From: Diphasiastrum complanatum
Lineage: Eukaryota > Streptophyta > Lycopodiopsida > Lycopodiales > Lycopodiaceae
Direction: 5' to 3'
Length of the DNA stretch: 64,000 bases
NCBI GenBank assembly: GCA_029204225.1
Contig: CM055105.1
Location: 50,980,745 to 51,044,744 of the forward strand
The notes under the pieces are model-generated. The model saw nothing but the letters and a program-made list of their open reading frames with translations, was not told the origin of the DNA and did not search any database. This document shows, in pieces, positions 11,940-22,685 of the stretch; position 1 is the first letter of the stretch; the number at the start of each line of letters is the position of its first letter. Made by a program: the position numbers and the translations under genes.

Positions 11940-12638
11940 TGTGAAAGTACTGTACTTTAGAACCATAAATGGATCTACAAAAGATCCACAAGAGTGATTG
12001 GATGCTTGCTTAACAATCTATCAAAAAACTAGACACAAAAAAGTTGATCTATTGGCAATTTGACCAACAACAAGCATTAACAATCAAAAGCATTGATAAA
12101 CATTGAAATCCAAGCCCACACGTGTGTACTACAGGCTGTAGTACGGCCTTTAACCTGAGAAATAAGTAGAAATTGATTTGGTTTCATTTGGATCACAAAA
12201 ACTCAATGTACATAGTGAACTAGCTTGAGATTGCCAATGAGCTCCAAAAATTTTCTATCTTCTCACTATGGAGAGAGGGAATACATAGCAAATTCGACTT
12301 CCTTCTTGAAGTTAGGTGGATTTCCGGCATGTAATAAGGAAGTTAACTCACCCTTCTTGTCCTAAAATGAAACCCTAGCCTAGATCCTAGACTTATGCTT
12401 GGTAGGTAGCTAGTTGGTCAAATTTTCACCTTAAACTTAGGTGTAGGTCCTATAAAGTAGGGATGACCACCAAATAGACATGACCAGCTCTCTTGACTTG
12501 AACTAACCTACATTAGGAGTGGGTTGCCATGTGGCATATTGGCCTTACATGTGTGTAACCCAATTATACACAATATTTACAATGTTGTACATGGTTTTTT
12601 ATCAAGCTAGATTTGCCAATTTTTGGCAATTCTTCACA
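11940..12638 (-). repeat. Solo LTR (F1b), inverted, 699 bp
   Basis: The reverse complement runs TGTGAAGAATTGCC to TTTCACA and matches the plus-strand solo LTR at 56997-57698. The flanks atata (11935-11939) and atatg (12639-12643) fit a 4-5 bp target duplication. It contains ACACGTGT (12118-12125) and a GTACTACA/TGTAGTAC palindrome (12126-12144). No internal element sequence remains, as expected after LTR-LTR recombination. Confidence 0.9.
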
Positions 12639-13659
12639 ATATGTACTTACTCTTGAGTATGCTAGAAGTAAGCATGACATTTTCATTTATAAGTTGAAAG
12701 AATTTGACTTCATTCTCAAAGAGGCATATTCTGAACCTTGTATGAGAAGTGAATCATCCTTGAAGGACACTTATATCCATACAAGAGTATTTGGCCTCAT
12801 TAGTTTTAAGTATGTAGTGGAAATTGGTAGTGGTAAGCAATTGTTGATTAGTCAATTGTGGACTAGTAAATTTGGTATAAATAATCTTGGTGATTGTTTT
12901 GTTGACTTGAAAGATCATATTGAGAAGGAGAACATTCAGGTTTGGAGACTTGAAAACAAAGTCCTTGAGAGTCTTGAAGAAAATCATGGTTTGGATCCAT
13001 GTTTTCATCATCAACACCAAGAGGGAGTGAGCATGATGAAGAAAAAAGACATCAAGGAGGAACCCGAGAAGGAGCACTTGTATCAAGGCAAAAGAGACCT
13101 GAATCTACATCAATATGAAGGTTTGGGTAAAGAGAAAGGAGCAGCAAGGAATTTTATCCATATCTCTCTTTACTCATCTTATTTTGTGTTTGAAAGAAAA
13201 CATGTCATGTATTTGACAAAGTCCTTTGATGATGCTAGTATGAAGATTGTTTTTCATCCTATATCTTATGATGATGAAATAGTGATCACTACTACTTTGA
13301 TTAGAGTTTCAAATATGTATTCAAAGGTCTCATCTTGTGATCCATTAGACCTTCATTGGAAGGATGCCAAGTTGGAGTTCATTATTTTGGTGGATAAAGT
13401 TAAGATGGTGATATATCAAGCTTTGATTGTATGTGCTTCATACAAAAGTTGGATCTTATGGAAAGTTGTTGTTTTTCATGTTTATTTTGAGGAGGAGACT
13501 CACATTTTGCAGCCCAAGGTGACCATTCAACAACCTACCAAAGACAAAGCTTGGATCTTGAAGACAACCTTTATGGAGCTCTCACTACATTTGAGAACTT
13601 GGAGCTCAAATCATACTCTTATCATGATGAGTGATCATAGTCACTCAATAAAACAATAA
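12639..13659 (+). pseudogene. Open, diverged copia pol-derived frame without catalytic motifs
   Basis: An open frame of about 340 codons ends at 13659, 70 bp before a polypurine tract. It has no YVDD and no RNase H motif. Weak similarity to Copia-1 can be followed by order: SLKDTYIHTRVFGLIS resembles the NLKDLKVFGS block, and QLLISQLWTSKFGINNLGD with its acidic tail resembles the stretch around KVIVSRDVIF. The word MRSESSLKDTYIH recurs in frames at 36633 and 52029(-). The ATG that gives the longest frame lies inside the solo LTR (12613), so the native start is upstream. It may be a non-autonomous element's protein or a frame open by chance. Function unknown. Confidence 0.6.
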
Positions 13660-13729
13660 CCTGGAAGTTATATTGTTTCTATCCATGTATTGATTATTGA
13701 TCCAAGATAGTCTCATCAAGCTAAATTGT

Positions 13730-13738
13730 GAGGAGGAG
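13730..13738 (+). promoter_or_regulatory. Polypurine tract before the F2 LTR
   Basis: GAGGAGGAG directly precedes an LTR that starts TGTTAAAATATC. Confidence 0.85.
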
Positions 13739-14443
13739 TGTTAAAATATCACAATTCTAGCTTGACCAATTTTGGTCATATGGCTTGTAAATTGTATTAT
13801 GGTCATGTTGTGGCTTGTCACACATGCCAAATAGCATAGGATACTCTTTGTAAGTCTCACTCCTAACCTAGCATAGGATTGGCACCTTTGGAGTGAGTCC
13901 AAATAGTGCTTTGATAAGCTAGAGAGAAAATAGGAGCTAAAAATAGCATGTTTTTCATTGTTTTGGGATCTTGAGATCTTGACCTCAAGTTAGGGTAGCT
14001 CCAATGACCTATTAGGTTAGATTTTAGGGTTAGGGTATGATAAGTTCAGAGGTGCCCTAATATGCTCAGATCTGAGCTTGAAAAGTATAAATGTATGATG
14101 GAATTTCCATCCAAAAATCAAGAAAAATCGAGTTTTTTCACTTCCATCATCATTGTCTTTTGGTGGCGAGTTCTAGCTATTGGACGTGAGTGTTTTTATG
14201 CATTGATTGCTTGGATTGGAAGGTGCTGAACTTGTTTACAGGTCTGAGAAGCTTGTTGTACTTTACTTTGGTTCATTTGATCAAATCTATGTGCCTAATG
14301 TGGAGTTAAATGCCAAATTTGCTAGTTTTGGTAACTAGTCTTGATTCTATTCTAGCTCATAGTCTGGATCTAGATCTTTTATTTGTGCATCCTCCATCAC
14401 TTTTAGGATTGATTGGGATTGAATTTGCTGTAAAATTTTGTCA
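13739..14443 (+). repeat. LTR of copia family F2, 705 bp
   Basis: Runs from TGTTAAAATATCACAATTC to AAAATTTTGTCA and aligns in reverse with 34460-35158 and 43812-44510, where a primer site marks the other end. A likely TATA box, TATAAAT, lies at 14086-14092. Its right flank is monomer A, entered at 'atgc|cttac'. Confidence 0.9.
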
Positions 14444-14523
14444 CTTACTACATGTTGTACATAGGTATATAGAAGTATTATTGTTGTAGTCACTACAACT
14501 TCCTTGTATGTGATGAATACACA
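14444..14523 (+). repeat. Monomer A fragment (hairpin region)
   Basis: 80 bp of A carrying GTTGTAG-TCA-CTACAAC, between the F2 LTR and a copia gag fragment. The next bases (14523-14541) repeat the LTR/CTTTG junction found at 16481-16499. Confidence 0.75.
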
Positions 14524-14550
14524 CTGTACTTTCACACTTTGTACTGCTCA

Positions 14551-15576
14551 AAGGACGAGTCAAAGCAAAAATGCTTCTTTTGTGGAAAGAAGTGGCATTA
14601 TGCATCCGAATGCTACAAGAGGCTAAGAGAAAAAGAGGAGGACAAACAAGGGAACCTTGCATATGAAGAGTATGGAGATGAGTAGATCTCATCTTTGATG
14701 GCATCTACATCCACTCCAACAAGCAAAAGCAACTCAAAGGACACTTGGTGGATTGATAGTGGGGCTAGCTTCCACATCACTTTCCAAAAGGACACATTCT
14801 CAACCTTACACTCTTTCAATGGTGCTAATAAGTTTTTTTCTTTAGAAAATGGTCAAGAATGTAAGATAGATGGTATTGGTACCATCTCATTAAGTCTAGG
14901 ATCTAGCAAAAGGATGGATCTAGACAATGTCCTTTTTGTACCATTAATTACCAAGAGCTTGCTTAGTGCTGGAAAACTAATGGATGATGGTTTAGCTGTC
15001 CACTTCAAGCATGGAGTTTGTTCCATCATGAAGAATGGTATTTGCATAGCAAATGGTGTTAAACAAGGTAGTTTGTTTAAGTTGGATGATAAAATTGCTA
15101 TGACAAAAGAGGAAATCATTCATTTAAAAGTACACTCTTTTTCTCATGTACCAAGTAGTGATGATAAGATGCATGAAACATTCTTAGATGTTTATACAAG
15201 AGATGCTTGGATCCATCTAGTATCTTGTGTGAATGAAAGTGAGATCAACAACCTTGGAGTCAATGATCTTGCAAGGATTGAGGAGGAGGAGCAACAAAGT
15301 GATGGAGATCTTGAGGATAACCATAAGCAAGTATGTAGCCTCATGAAATTCAAGATCACTTGTAATTACAAGATTAGGAAAATCAAGCTTACTTTTGATG
15401 GTTTGTGGACTAGTCATGTTAGCATGATAAATCTTGGTAATAGTAGCAAGTACATGCTTTGTGATCTTGATCAATGTGATTTTCAAAAGACACCGAGACA
15501 AGGGATTTCCTTCAAAGAGAAGCATCAAGATCAAGGAGGAGCAAGTTTCAAATTCATGCATCTTCACTCAACATAG
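14551..15576 (+). pseudogene. Copia-3: gag knuckle, protease and degenerate integrase
   Basis: One frame with a single internal stop near 14683. CCHC knuckle CFFCGKKWHYASEC, protease DTWWIDSGASFH, and the pre-integrase block (DLDNVLFVP, LLSAGKLMDDGL) match Copia-1 closely. The HHCC zinc region is missing. The frame passes straight to IHLKVHSFSHV, where Copia-1 has IHSDVHSFSHE, so the first catalytic Asp is gone. It then runs through an acidic linker, ITCNYKIRKIKLTFDGLWTS and an Arg/Lys-rich end. It stops about 230 bp before a polypurine tract. The RT and RNase H regions are absent. Confidence 0.82.
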
Positions 15577-15806
15577 AAGAAATCAAGTGCAAAGGTGCAA
15601 GCAAGAATCAAGACTCTTCAATTCATGTTGGAGGAGATCAAGATAAAAGAATCTCTATCTTGTATATGGTGATAGATCATGTCATCATCTTTAGAGGCTC
15701 ATTAGTCATCTTCTAAACCTGAATATGATTCATTTCTGATGTTAAGATCAGGTCTTAGAATTGTATGGATAGATTTATTGTTTCCAAGGCTAGATTTGAG
15801 GAGGAG
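15577..15806 (+). other. Copia-3 3' untranslated part and polypurine tract
   Basis: Noncoding. It ends with GAGGAGGAG at 15798-15806. The same stretch occurs inverted at about 51660-51990. Confidence 0.7.
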
Positions 15807-16493
15807 TCTGAAAAGTAGCCTATTTTGGCAAATCTAGCCATGTAGAACTTTATAAATATTGTGTATAATTGGGTTCTACACATGGAAGACCAAGATGCCA
15901 CGTGGCAACCCACTCCTAATGTAGGTTAGGTCAAGTCAAGAGAGCTGGTCATGTCTATTTGGTGGTCATCCCTATTTTATAGGACCTACACCTAAGTTTA
16001 AGGTGAAAAATTGACCAACTAGCTATCTACCAAGCATAACTATAGGATCTAGACTAGGGTTTCATTTTAGGGCAAGGAGAGTGAGTTAACTTCCTTATTA
16101 CATGCTGGAAATCCACCTAACTTCAAGTAGGAAGTCGAATTTTCTATATATTCCCTCTCTCCATAGTGAGAAGATAGAATAATTCTGTGAGACATTGGTG
16201 ACTTGAGTTTCTACTCTCATGTACATTGGTTTTTTATGATCCATATGAAGCCAACACTTTGAACACTTCAAACTTAGCTTGTAGGCCGTACTACAGCCTG
16301 TGGTACACATGTGCCAACTCGGATTTGTGTCAATGATCTGTATTTTCATTATCAATGCTTGTTGTTTGTGAACTGCCAATCTAGATCAAGTTTTTGGTAA
16401 CTAGTTTTTTGATAGATTGGTAAGCAGGCACATAATAACACTTGTGGATCTTTTAAGATCCATTTTTGGTCCCCAAAGTACTGTACTTTCACA
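15807..16493 (+). repeat. 3' LTR, F1b type, 687 bp
   Basis: Starts TCTGAAAAGTAGCC (TG mutated to TC) and ends TACTTTCACA. It is followed by CTTTG (16494-16498) and monomer C. The stub at 2658 is its left partner by sequence and by target bases. Confidence 0.88.
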
Positions 16494-16499
16494 CTTTGT

Positions 16500-17326
16500 C
16501 ATTCAATTCACGAAGCAACAGACACATCATTTGTGCTTATGTATATGTATGTTATAAAAAAGGTTCTTTTTTTATTTATTACAATGTGTAAACTTGATGA
16601 TAATGTAATAAGGCATGGAATCGAGTAGACTACCCCAGTACCAAGTTCAATTGCAAATATAGTATGACATGGATAGGTCTTGCTTGTTTGAGAACTATAT
16701 CTAGTATTCAAAAGAGAATAATAAATAACAATTTTCTCAAAAATAAGTAGATCCAATAGTTACTAGAAAATTTTTACTCACTAACATTAACAATTGTATT
16801 TAGGATTGTTTTTCATCCTCAAACATAGTTTACAAAGACAATTTTACATATAAATCTTGCATGACAATTTAGATTACAATGCCTCTCTAAATGATGTGCA
16901 TTGCAAAGGATTCAAATATTGTTAATGAATTTTTTGCTAGAAACTATCGTTGCTCACAAAAATGATATCAAATGAAAAATTAGAACATCCCAATATAAAA
17001 ACATGTTCCATGTTTTAGATTGTTTTTCAACATGGTATATCCTAATTATGTTATGCCTTACTACATGCTCTAAAAAGGAATATAAATAGCATAATTGTAG
17101 TTACTACAACTTTCCTGTATGTGATGAACACAAAAAATACTATGTTAAATTGGCTACCCAAGCCAAAAATGTCATACTTACAATGTAGGAGAATATAAGC
17201 CAAGATGTAGATTAAATTCACTCGACTTGCTAGAATGTTTGTTCTAACAAAGAAGCCTCACTTGCTCATGTACTTAGCTATACATTTTTCAAACTTGGTA
17301 CTTGAGGTGGCCTCTTGATTCTTTGT
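16500..17326 (+). repeat. Monomer C, complete (~827 bp)
   Basis: Follows monomer A of 2657 in the expected A to C order once the 13.8-kb insertion is ignored. The C hairpin (ttgtag-tta-ctacaa) is near 17097. Noncoding. Confidence 0.85.
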
Positions 17327-17681
17327 CTTGCAATTCACAAAGCAACAAGAGCATCATTCTTGTTTAGATACATTTATAAGAAAGATTGAAAAAATAGATT
17401 CAAAATGGAGTTTATTCAATCCTTTGAAAAATGTTACGATTTTTTATTTTTTAATTTAAATGTGTTAACTTGATGATAATGTAAGACATGGAATCGAGTG
17501 CACTATTTCAACACCAAGTTGAATTGTAAAATATAGCATGACATGGGTAGGTTGATTTTGTTTGAAAAATATATCTAGCATCTCAAAGACAATAATGAAC
17601 AACAATGTTTAATAAAAACAAAAAGTTGATCCATTAGTTAGTAGGAAATTTAAGCTCACTAATAGTAAATTTGTGTTGTGG
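17327..17681 (+). repeat. Monomer B, 5' part
   Basis: In register after C. It is cut at 'gtgttgtgg' by a truncated F3 LTR. The 3' part of a B monomer resumes at 28137, with about 360 bp of the monomer missing. Confidence 0.85.
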
Positions 17682-18133
17682 TTTTGTCCAAGTGTCAGTT
17701 TTGCATGATGAATCATCATATGACAAAGCACCTTCACACATGTGGGATCAGAGGGATTATCAGTACCACGAGCTCCCACTTATTGTATATATAGAGCCAC
17801 ATTTGGCCATACTCATTGTGAGACACCAATCTTGGTTTTGGAAGCAATTTTGAGTGATTTTCTCCATTTGTCTACATTTGTTTTGATTGTTTTGAGGTTC
17901 TATCAATGTGTACTTGATTTTCAGGTTGGAGTCCGTACTCAGACAGTGTTTCACACGTGTGAAACCATAAAGTACACTTACCTTCAATTAATGATTGTTC
18001 TTGTTAGAATTTTGTGTCTAGAATTGATCTAGATTGATCTTAATCTGAAGTAGATTTATAGTAATCTGACAACCAATCCCTCTTGAGGATCAGATTAGGA
18101 TCCACTCTTGGTCCTTTTTGTACTTTTTCCACA
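17682..18133 (+). repeat. 5' LTR of F3 copia, first ~380 bp missing
   Basis: Matches 37617-38069 and ends TTTTTCCACA right before a primer site. TATATATA at 17786-17793 is a plausible promoter TATA box, since its place is kept in the full LTR (37716-37723). ACACGTGT lies at 17953-17960. Confidence 0.9.
17786..17793 (+). promoter_or_regulatory. Candidate TATA box in the F3 LTR
   Basis: TATATATAGAGCCAC in a GC-richer setting, about 350 bp before the LTR end. It is conserved at the matching place in the copy at 37716. Confidence 0.5.
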
Positions 18134-18146
18134 TGGTATCAGAGCC
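18134..18146 (+). promoter_or_regulatory. Primer-binding site (tRNA-Met)
   Basis: TGGTATCAGAGCC, the unmutated plant copia primer site, abuts the LTR end. Confidence 0.92.
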
Positions 18147-19837
18147 TAGTACAAGAGGTTTTGTTGAAATTGATAGGGTTAATCCAAATCAAAGCCAAAA
18201 TCACCAGTTTTTTGGAAACTAGTCAAATTTTGTGTAGCGAGTTGGATTTGATAGATATCCTCAAAATTTCTGGTCCAGATCTTGTTGTGGTCTGTAGGAA
18301 CCCTTTTCACATGTGTGAGGCCATACAGCTCCGATTTTGGCTGAGAAAATTAAAAAATTTGTACAATTTGACTCACATACCCAATTTGAGTGATTTTTGG
18401 TGCAAAATCAAGCATTTTCTATAGAGAATCTAATCCCTTGATTAGTTCTTGGATTAGATCAGCCAAGAAATTAAATTTGAAGCTTGAAATAGATGCATTA
18501 ATTGATCATCTCTGATTTTTTGAGTGTATGTTGAAGTTAAGAGAGATTTTGCTAAAGATCATAGATTAAGGAGTGATATGCAAGGTGAGAGGTTGAAATC
18601 CCTTGTACCATCACTCTAGATTTGTTCAAGAGTGATAGGTTCAAGTTTAGAAGCATCATTTTGCAAGAAAACATCTTTGGATCTGTCCTCCAAGTGAAAC
18701 CTTTGAGAGTTTCTAGTGCATATAGAGCATATGCAAATCTTTTGTAGAATTTGACATAGATTGGCTTCAATTGAGAGTTCTAGAAAAGAGATTGAGATCC
18801 AAGTAATATTGATCAACCCTAATCAAATTGTTTGAGTAATTGTAAGGTTTTAAAAGAGTCATTAAGGTGTCTATGACAAATGTGTAGAGAGATATCCAAT
18901 TTTCTAAGAGTTCCTTCCTTTGTAGAGGGCAAGATCTAGAAGCTCATTATGTGTTGTCATTGGTGAAAAATTTGTCTTCTCCTATGTGATCACATCTTTC
19001 TAAGTGGCATTAGCTCTTTGAAGCACAATATCTTAGTGAGAAAAATCACAAATTTTGATTTTGAATTTCATTCCAAGTCTTAAAAGGTAGAGTAATTGGT
19101 GGAATCTAATAGGAGTGATTGAATTCAATTTGTTGAGCTAAAATTGACATAGTATGTATGAAACTCAAATTAGTTCTATTCAGCTTTCTTTGTGAGAGTG
19201 TGAGGGTCAATTTTTGATCCCATTGGATGTCTAGAATGAGGAGGAGTCCATATTTGAGTATTCATTCATGGTTGAGATCTTTGTGAATCTCTAGTTGTCT
19301 AATTTTTAAGCTATGTGAAAAATTGGTTGTATAGTTTGTTTTCAAATCAAATCAAATTCATTCTAAATCTCAAGAGTGAGATTATTTGGATCAAGAGTGA
19401 GTCCAAAAGAAGTGATTAAGCTTGATTTTCATGTATTTGAAACAAAACCCATCTTTTGTTCAAGAATCTCAAGTGTTGAGAGAACTAGTCAGTGAAAAGG
19501 AAAATCTAGGTGTCAAATCTTTTTCATATCCATTTCAACTTTCAAAAGGAAGAGTCATTGGTATTTGATGAGTCCAATAGGAGATTGGATATAATTTCTT
19601 TAGTGATTTGATTCAAAAATTGTGTGCTTTTGTCTTACTGATCAAAGCAAAGTTTCCAAGTGACTAGTCATTACTGTGAAGATTGATTCTTAGGTTTGTG
19701 AGCTAGATCTTTTGTAGATCCTTCTAGATTGTTGAAGATGTTCAAATCTAGTCTCTTGAAAGTCACAATTTACATTTGTGGAATCGTATCATAGGTTTTT
19801 ATTCACATGACATCAATAGGTGGCAACCTATTGAAGG
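18147..19837 (+). other. Long noncoding leader / lost gag of F3 copia
   Basis: 1.7 kb with frequent stops between the primer site and the first recognisable codons. The leaders of the other elements here are 0.6-0.8 kb, so this probably includes a gag N-terminus decayed beyond recognition. I see no other gene in it. Confidence 0.55.
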
Positions 19838-20612
19838 AAAAATCCTAAGTGCAACCTTTGTGGCAAGGGAGGATATATTTTCTCAAGATGCTACAAAAAG
19901 AAGACCAATCCATCCAAGGAGAACCAAGGCATGGGGGCCGAGGTGAAGGATGGAGCTTCAAGTTCGAAATGCAAATACAAGAAGGACAAGTCCAAGGAAA
20001 GGTGTTTCCTTTGTGGAAAGGTGAATGAGGCTTGGAGTCTCATAAGGACTTGCAAGATTTGTCTTCAAGAGTCCATCACAACACATGCCAAATCTTTTGA
20101 AATTTTTCATTTGGAAGTGCATAGTTTGGTTCAAGATGCAAAGATAGATGTCACTTTCATGAAAGTAACTTGGATTTACTTTATGTCCTTGGAAAGTATT
20201 TTGCTTGGAACTTTAGATAAGTTCAAACTTATTGTTATGATCCAAGAGAAATCAATCAAGAATAAGGAGCATCAGTCACAAAATGAAAATAGTTTCATTT
20301 ATGCTCTCATGTCAACTTATGAAGATCTATTTTGCTTTGAAGGGATTTTTGTATCTCAAAGGTGGCTTAAGGCAATACTAGTTGAGTGTGATGCCTTCAA
20401 GTATAACAAAGCATGTTTTCCTTGTAAGCTTACATTAGTTATGAAGTCAAGGAAATGGAAATGTCTTCATAATGTAAATTCTTTTAGTTTCAATAAGATC
20501 ATGAATGATGTGTTCATTCATAAAGATGAAAATTGTAAGTTTTCAATCTTAAAGGCAAGTTGTAAACTTCTTATGAGAATAAGTGAAGCATCCAAAGTAT
20601 TTGGTATAGTTT
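19838..20612 (+). pseudogene. F3 copia remnant: zinc knuckle and degenerate pol
   Basis: Open for about 260 codons. A first knuckle CNLCGKGGYIFSRC has Tyr in place of the zinc-binding His. A second, CFLCGKVNEAW, is cut short. FHLEVHSLVQDAKIDVTFMK then stands where intact copia has the HSDVH integrase motif, with the Asp replaced. FVSQRWLKAILVECDAF resembles the block before RT (KSKSWMDAMQVEYDAL in Copia-1). The end CKLLMRISEAS recurs at 36633 and 52029(-). No protease, no RT core. It is interrupted at 20613 by the gypsy LTR. Confidence 0.7.
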
Positions 20613-21796
20613 TGTAGTATTTAATATCGAATCCCCAAGAGGATAGCTTCTTTATGGTATAATGTTGATATTGTTCTGACTTATTCGTATGATATAAAAT
20701 GGAGAATTAGTCTGGTTGTCAAACAGACATTTGGGTTAAGTAACCAGTATTACTTAATGGATAAATGAATGTTTAAAATTGGAATATCAGTCTTCTCTTT
20801 CGAATCGAAGAATTGGCGTTCTACAAGAGAATTGTTATCAGAGTAGTACGAATGTACTCCACTCTATCTGATTAAGGTGTCGGCAAGAATTCGGATTGAT
20901 TTCGATGTATTCGTTCATCAGTGATCAAAGTTAATCTTATTCTTGGATTAAAAAAAGTTAAACAGTAGTCCTCAACAACTAGTGTTCTCCTCAGAGTTAA
21001 ATCTCTTGTATAATCTTCGAATATGTTAGAAACATATGTTCGGAGATATTCAGAATACAGATATCTTATCTCAATTCTTCAGACAGGGACTATCAATTCA
21101 GTTGTATACATACTTTTCTATCGATGACTGAGATAGACTTCTGATGATAAACGTTATTCGGGTATCGAACAAGTATTCGAGTGTCGAACAAATATTCGAA
21201 TGAACGAATAAGTTAGTTTTAAGACAGTTCGTTAGAACACTTTTACGGATACACAGCATAGACTGTAATGTGCTTATGCAACTGTCTGACCAGAGATAGA
21301 TTTATATAAGAAAGATTGTTAGAGTACTTCAGAAGATCTCTCACAAGTACATAAACTTTTATCTCTCAGCGAATACATAAACTATATCTCCTGGTGAGTA
21401 AGACTGAATCGTGTCTTCTCTTTATCATCTTCAGAGCGAACAATCACGTCTTTATAAATTAGAGGCGTGTCGCTTTACTGAATAAGGTTAACCAATATAT
21501 ATCTGACACGTATGTAGATTATACCGCAAAGATGTATCTAACCCTGAGTTTAGAGTACTATAGTTAGAATTGTCGATTCGGATCGAGTCGTTTCATGTAA
21601 GTGTCTTTATTTAAGGGTTGTTGTAGATGTCGCTTCATTGCTGAGGACTTGTCCTTTATATGTGATATTTAGTATGTCGCGAAAAATATAGGCAGGTCCC
21701 TTCATTATAAATGTATCCAGCTCTTGTCTTCTTATGTGAATATATATTGCTTCATTCGGATGTATATTCGTTGTTTAATAAATACACATCTTCACA
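20613..21796 (-). repeat. Probable 3' LTR of the gypsy element (~1.18 kb)
   Basis: On the minus strand it begins TGTGAAGATGTG right after the polypurine tract and would end ACTACA at the copia junction. Without a second LTR the lower edge is inferred from the TG...CA rule and the end of copia similarity. Confidence 0.55.
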
Positions 21797-21812
21797 TATC
21801 CCCCTCCTCAAA
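21797..21812 (-). promoter_or_regulatory. Polypurine tract of the gypsy element
   Basis: Minus strand TTTGAGGAGGGGGATA immediately upstream of the proposed LTR start. Confidence 0.75.
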
Positions 21813-22016
21813 TGTGAAACGTCCTCGTGAACAAACAGTATTCTTTTTGAGATTTGGTCGTTGATTAGAAAAGAATATATTCGGTTCGTTGATCAATTCG
21901 TCTTTAAAAGATATTTCTTTAGTAGGAACTTTATTCGAATTGATGGTTATTGCCTTCAAGTATTTGAAAACATCAGATACAGCATCACATAGGTAAAGGA
22001 TTTGGAAAAGAACTCT
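21813..22016 (-). other. Gypsy 3' noncoding spacer
   Basis: About 200 bp between the last small frame and the polypurine tract. No feature seen. Confidence 0.5.
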
Positions 22017-22271
22017 TTAGTCTTGATACATCTCGTCATATAATTGCTGAGCGAGGTCTAAATCCCTTTGACATTCGAGTAACAATAGTTTTTCTCGAGA
22101 ACGAGAGTATCTGCCAATAGCAAGATTTCCGAATTCTTCTAAATATATCGGAAGAAGAGTGCCATCAAATAATTCTTGTACTAATTTGACATCTTCCTCC
22201 GAATCGTTCCTTAATCTGATCTCTCGAAAGAATCGTGCTGAATGCTGTAAATAATTACACTTAATATACAA
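22017..22271 (-). CDS. Small frame 2 downstream of gypsy pol (84 codons)
   Basis: Encodes a charged, soluble-looking peptide with no membrane segment. Acidic and Leu-rich parts (EEDVKLVQELFDG, CQRDLDLAQQLYDEMYQD) suggest helices. It is not recognised. It lies on the same strand as pol in the position of an extra third frame seen in some Tat/Athila elements. The codons just upstream of HSARFF follow 'ttatttacag', a plausible splice acceptor, so it may be a second exon of the frame at 22362-22577 rather than a separate gene. The listed start may then be artificial. Confidence 0.4.
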   Translation of the reverse strand: MYIKCNYLQHSARFFREIRLRNDSEEDVKLVQELFDGTLLPIYLEEFGNLAIGRYSRSREKLLLLECQRDLDLAQQLYDEMYQD

Positions 22272-22361
22272 ATTTTGTACAAAAAATAAGGTCTTTGCTG
22301 CAAATGTGCCGAACTGTCGATAAGAATATGTACAAAATAATTTATAAGCACGGGACTTCGT

Positions 22362-22577
22362 TCAATCCTGCAGACTGTATTTGATTTCTGCAAAATATTC
22401 AGCAAAATTGCGCTCCCAGTCAATGTAGATCTCATATAGTTTAGGATACGCCATATTTATATTGATCAGCAAACCCGCATTGTCGAATGCTGCTATGTCC
22501 GCACGCTCCGTTGGTTTGTACAGTTTGAATTGACAGTGTCGTCTCCAAAATTGTCGTTTTCGATCGTCGACCTCCAA
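22362..22577 (-). CDS. Small frame 1 downstream of gypsy pol (71 codons)
   Basis: Starts MEVDDRKRQFWRRHCQF, about 110 bp after the pol stop, and ends EIKYSLQD. It is rich in aromatic and charged residues (YPKLYEIYIDWERNF), with no signal peptide or transmembrane segment. It has no recognisable family. Like pol it uses CG-containing codons, unlike the surrounding array. It could be a third-frame product of the element, alone or joined to 22017-22271 by splicing. Confidence 0.4.
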   Translation of the reverse strand: MEVDDRKRQFWRRHCQFKLYKPTERADIAAFDNAGLLININMAYPKLYEIYIDWERNFAEYFAEIKYSLQD

Positions 22578-22685
22578 AAATTAATAAATATTAATAAATT
22601 CGCAAATAAGACTCGAATGATGTTCGGATGATAGTATTCGAAGGATGTTCGGGTGGTATTCGAATGAATGATCGGATGATATTCG

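Noticed and set aside
14523-14541. A separate solo LTR end at the Copia-3 start
   Set aside because: Only 14 bp of LTR end plus ctttg is present. It equals the junction at 16481-16499 and is best seen as a rearrangement scar, so I did not list it as its own element.
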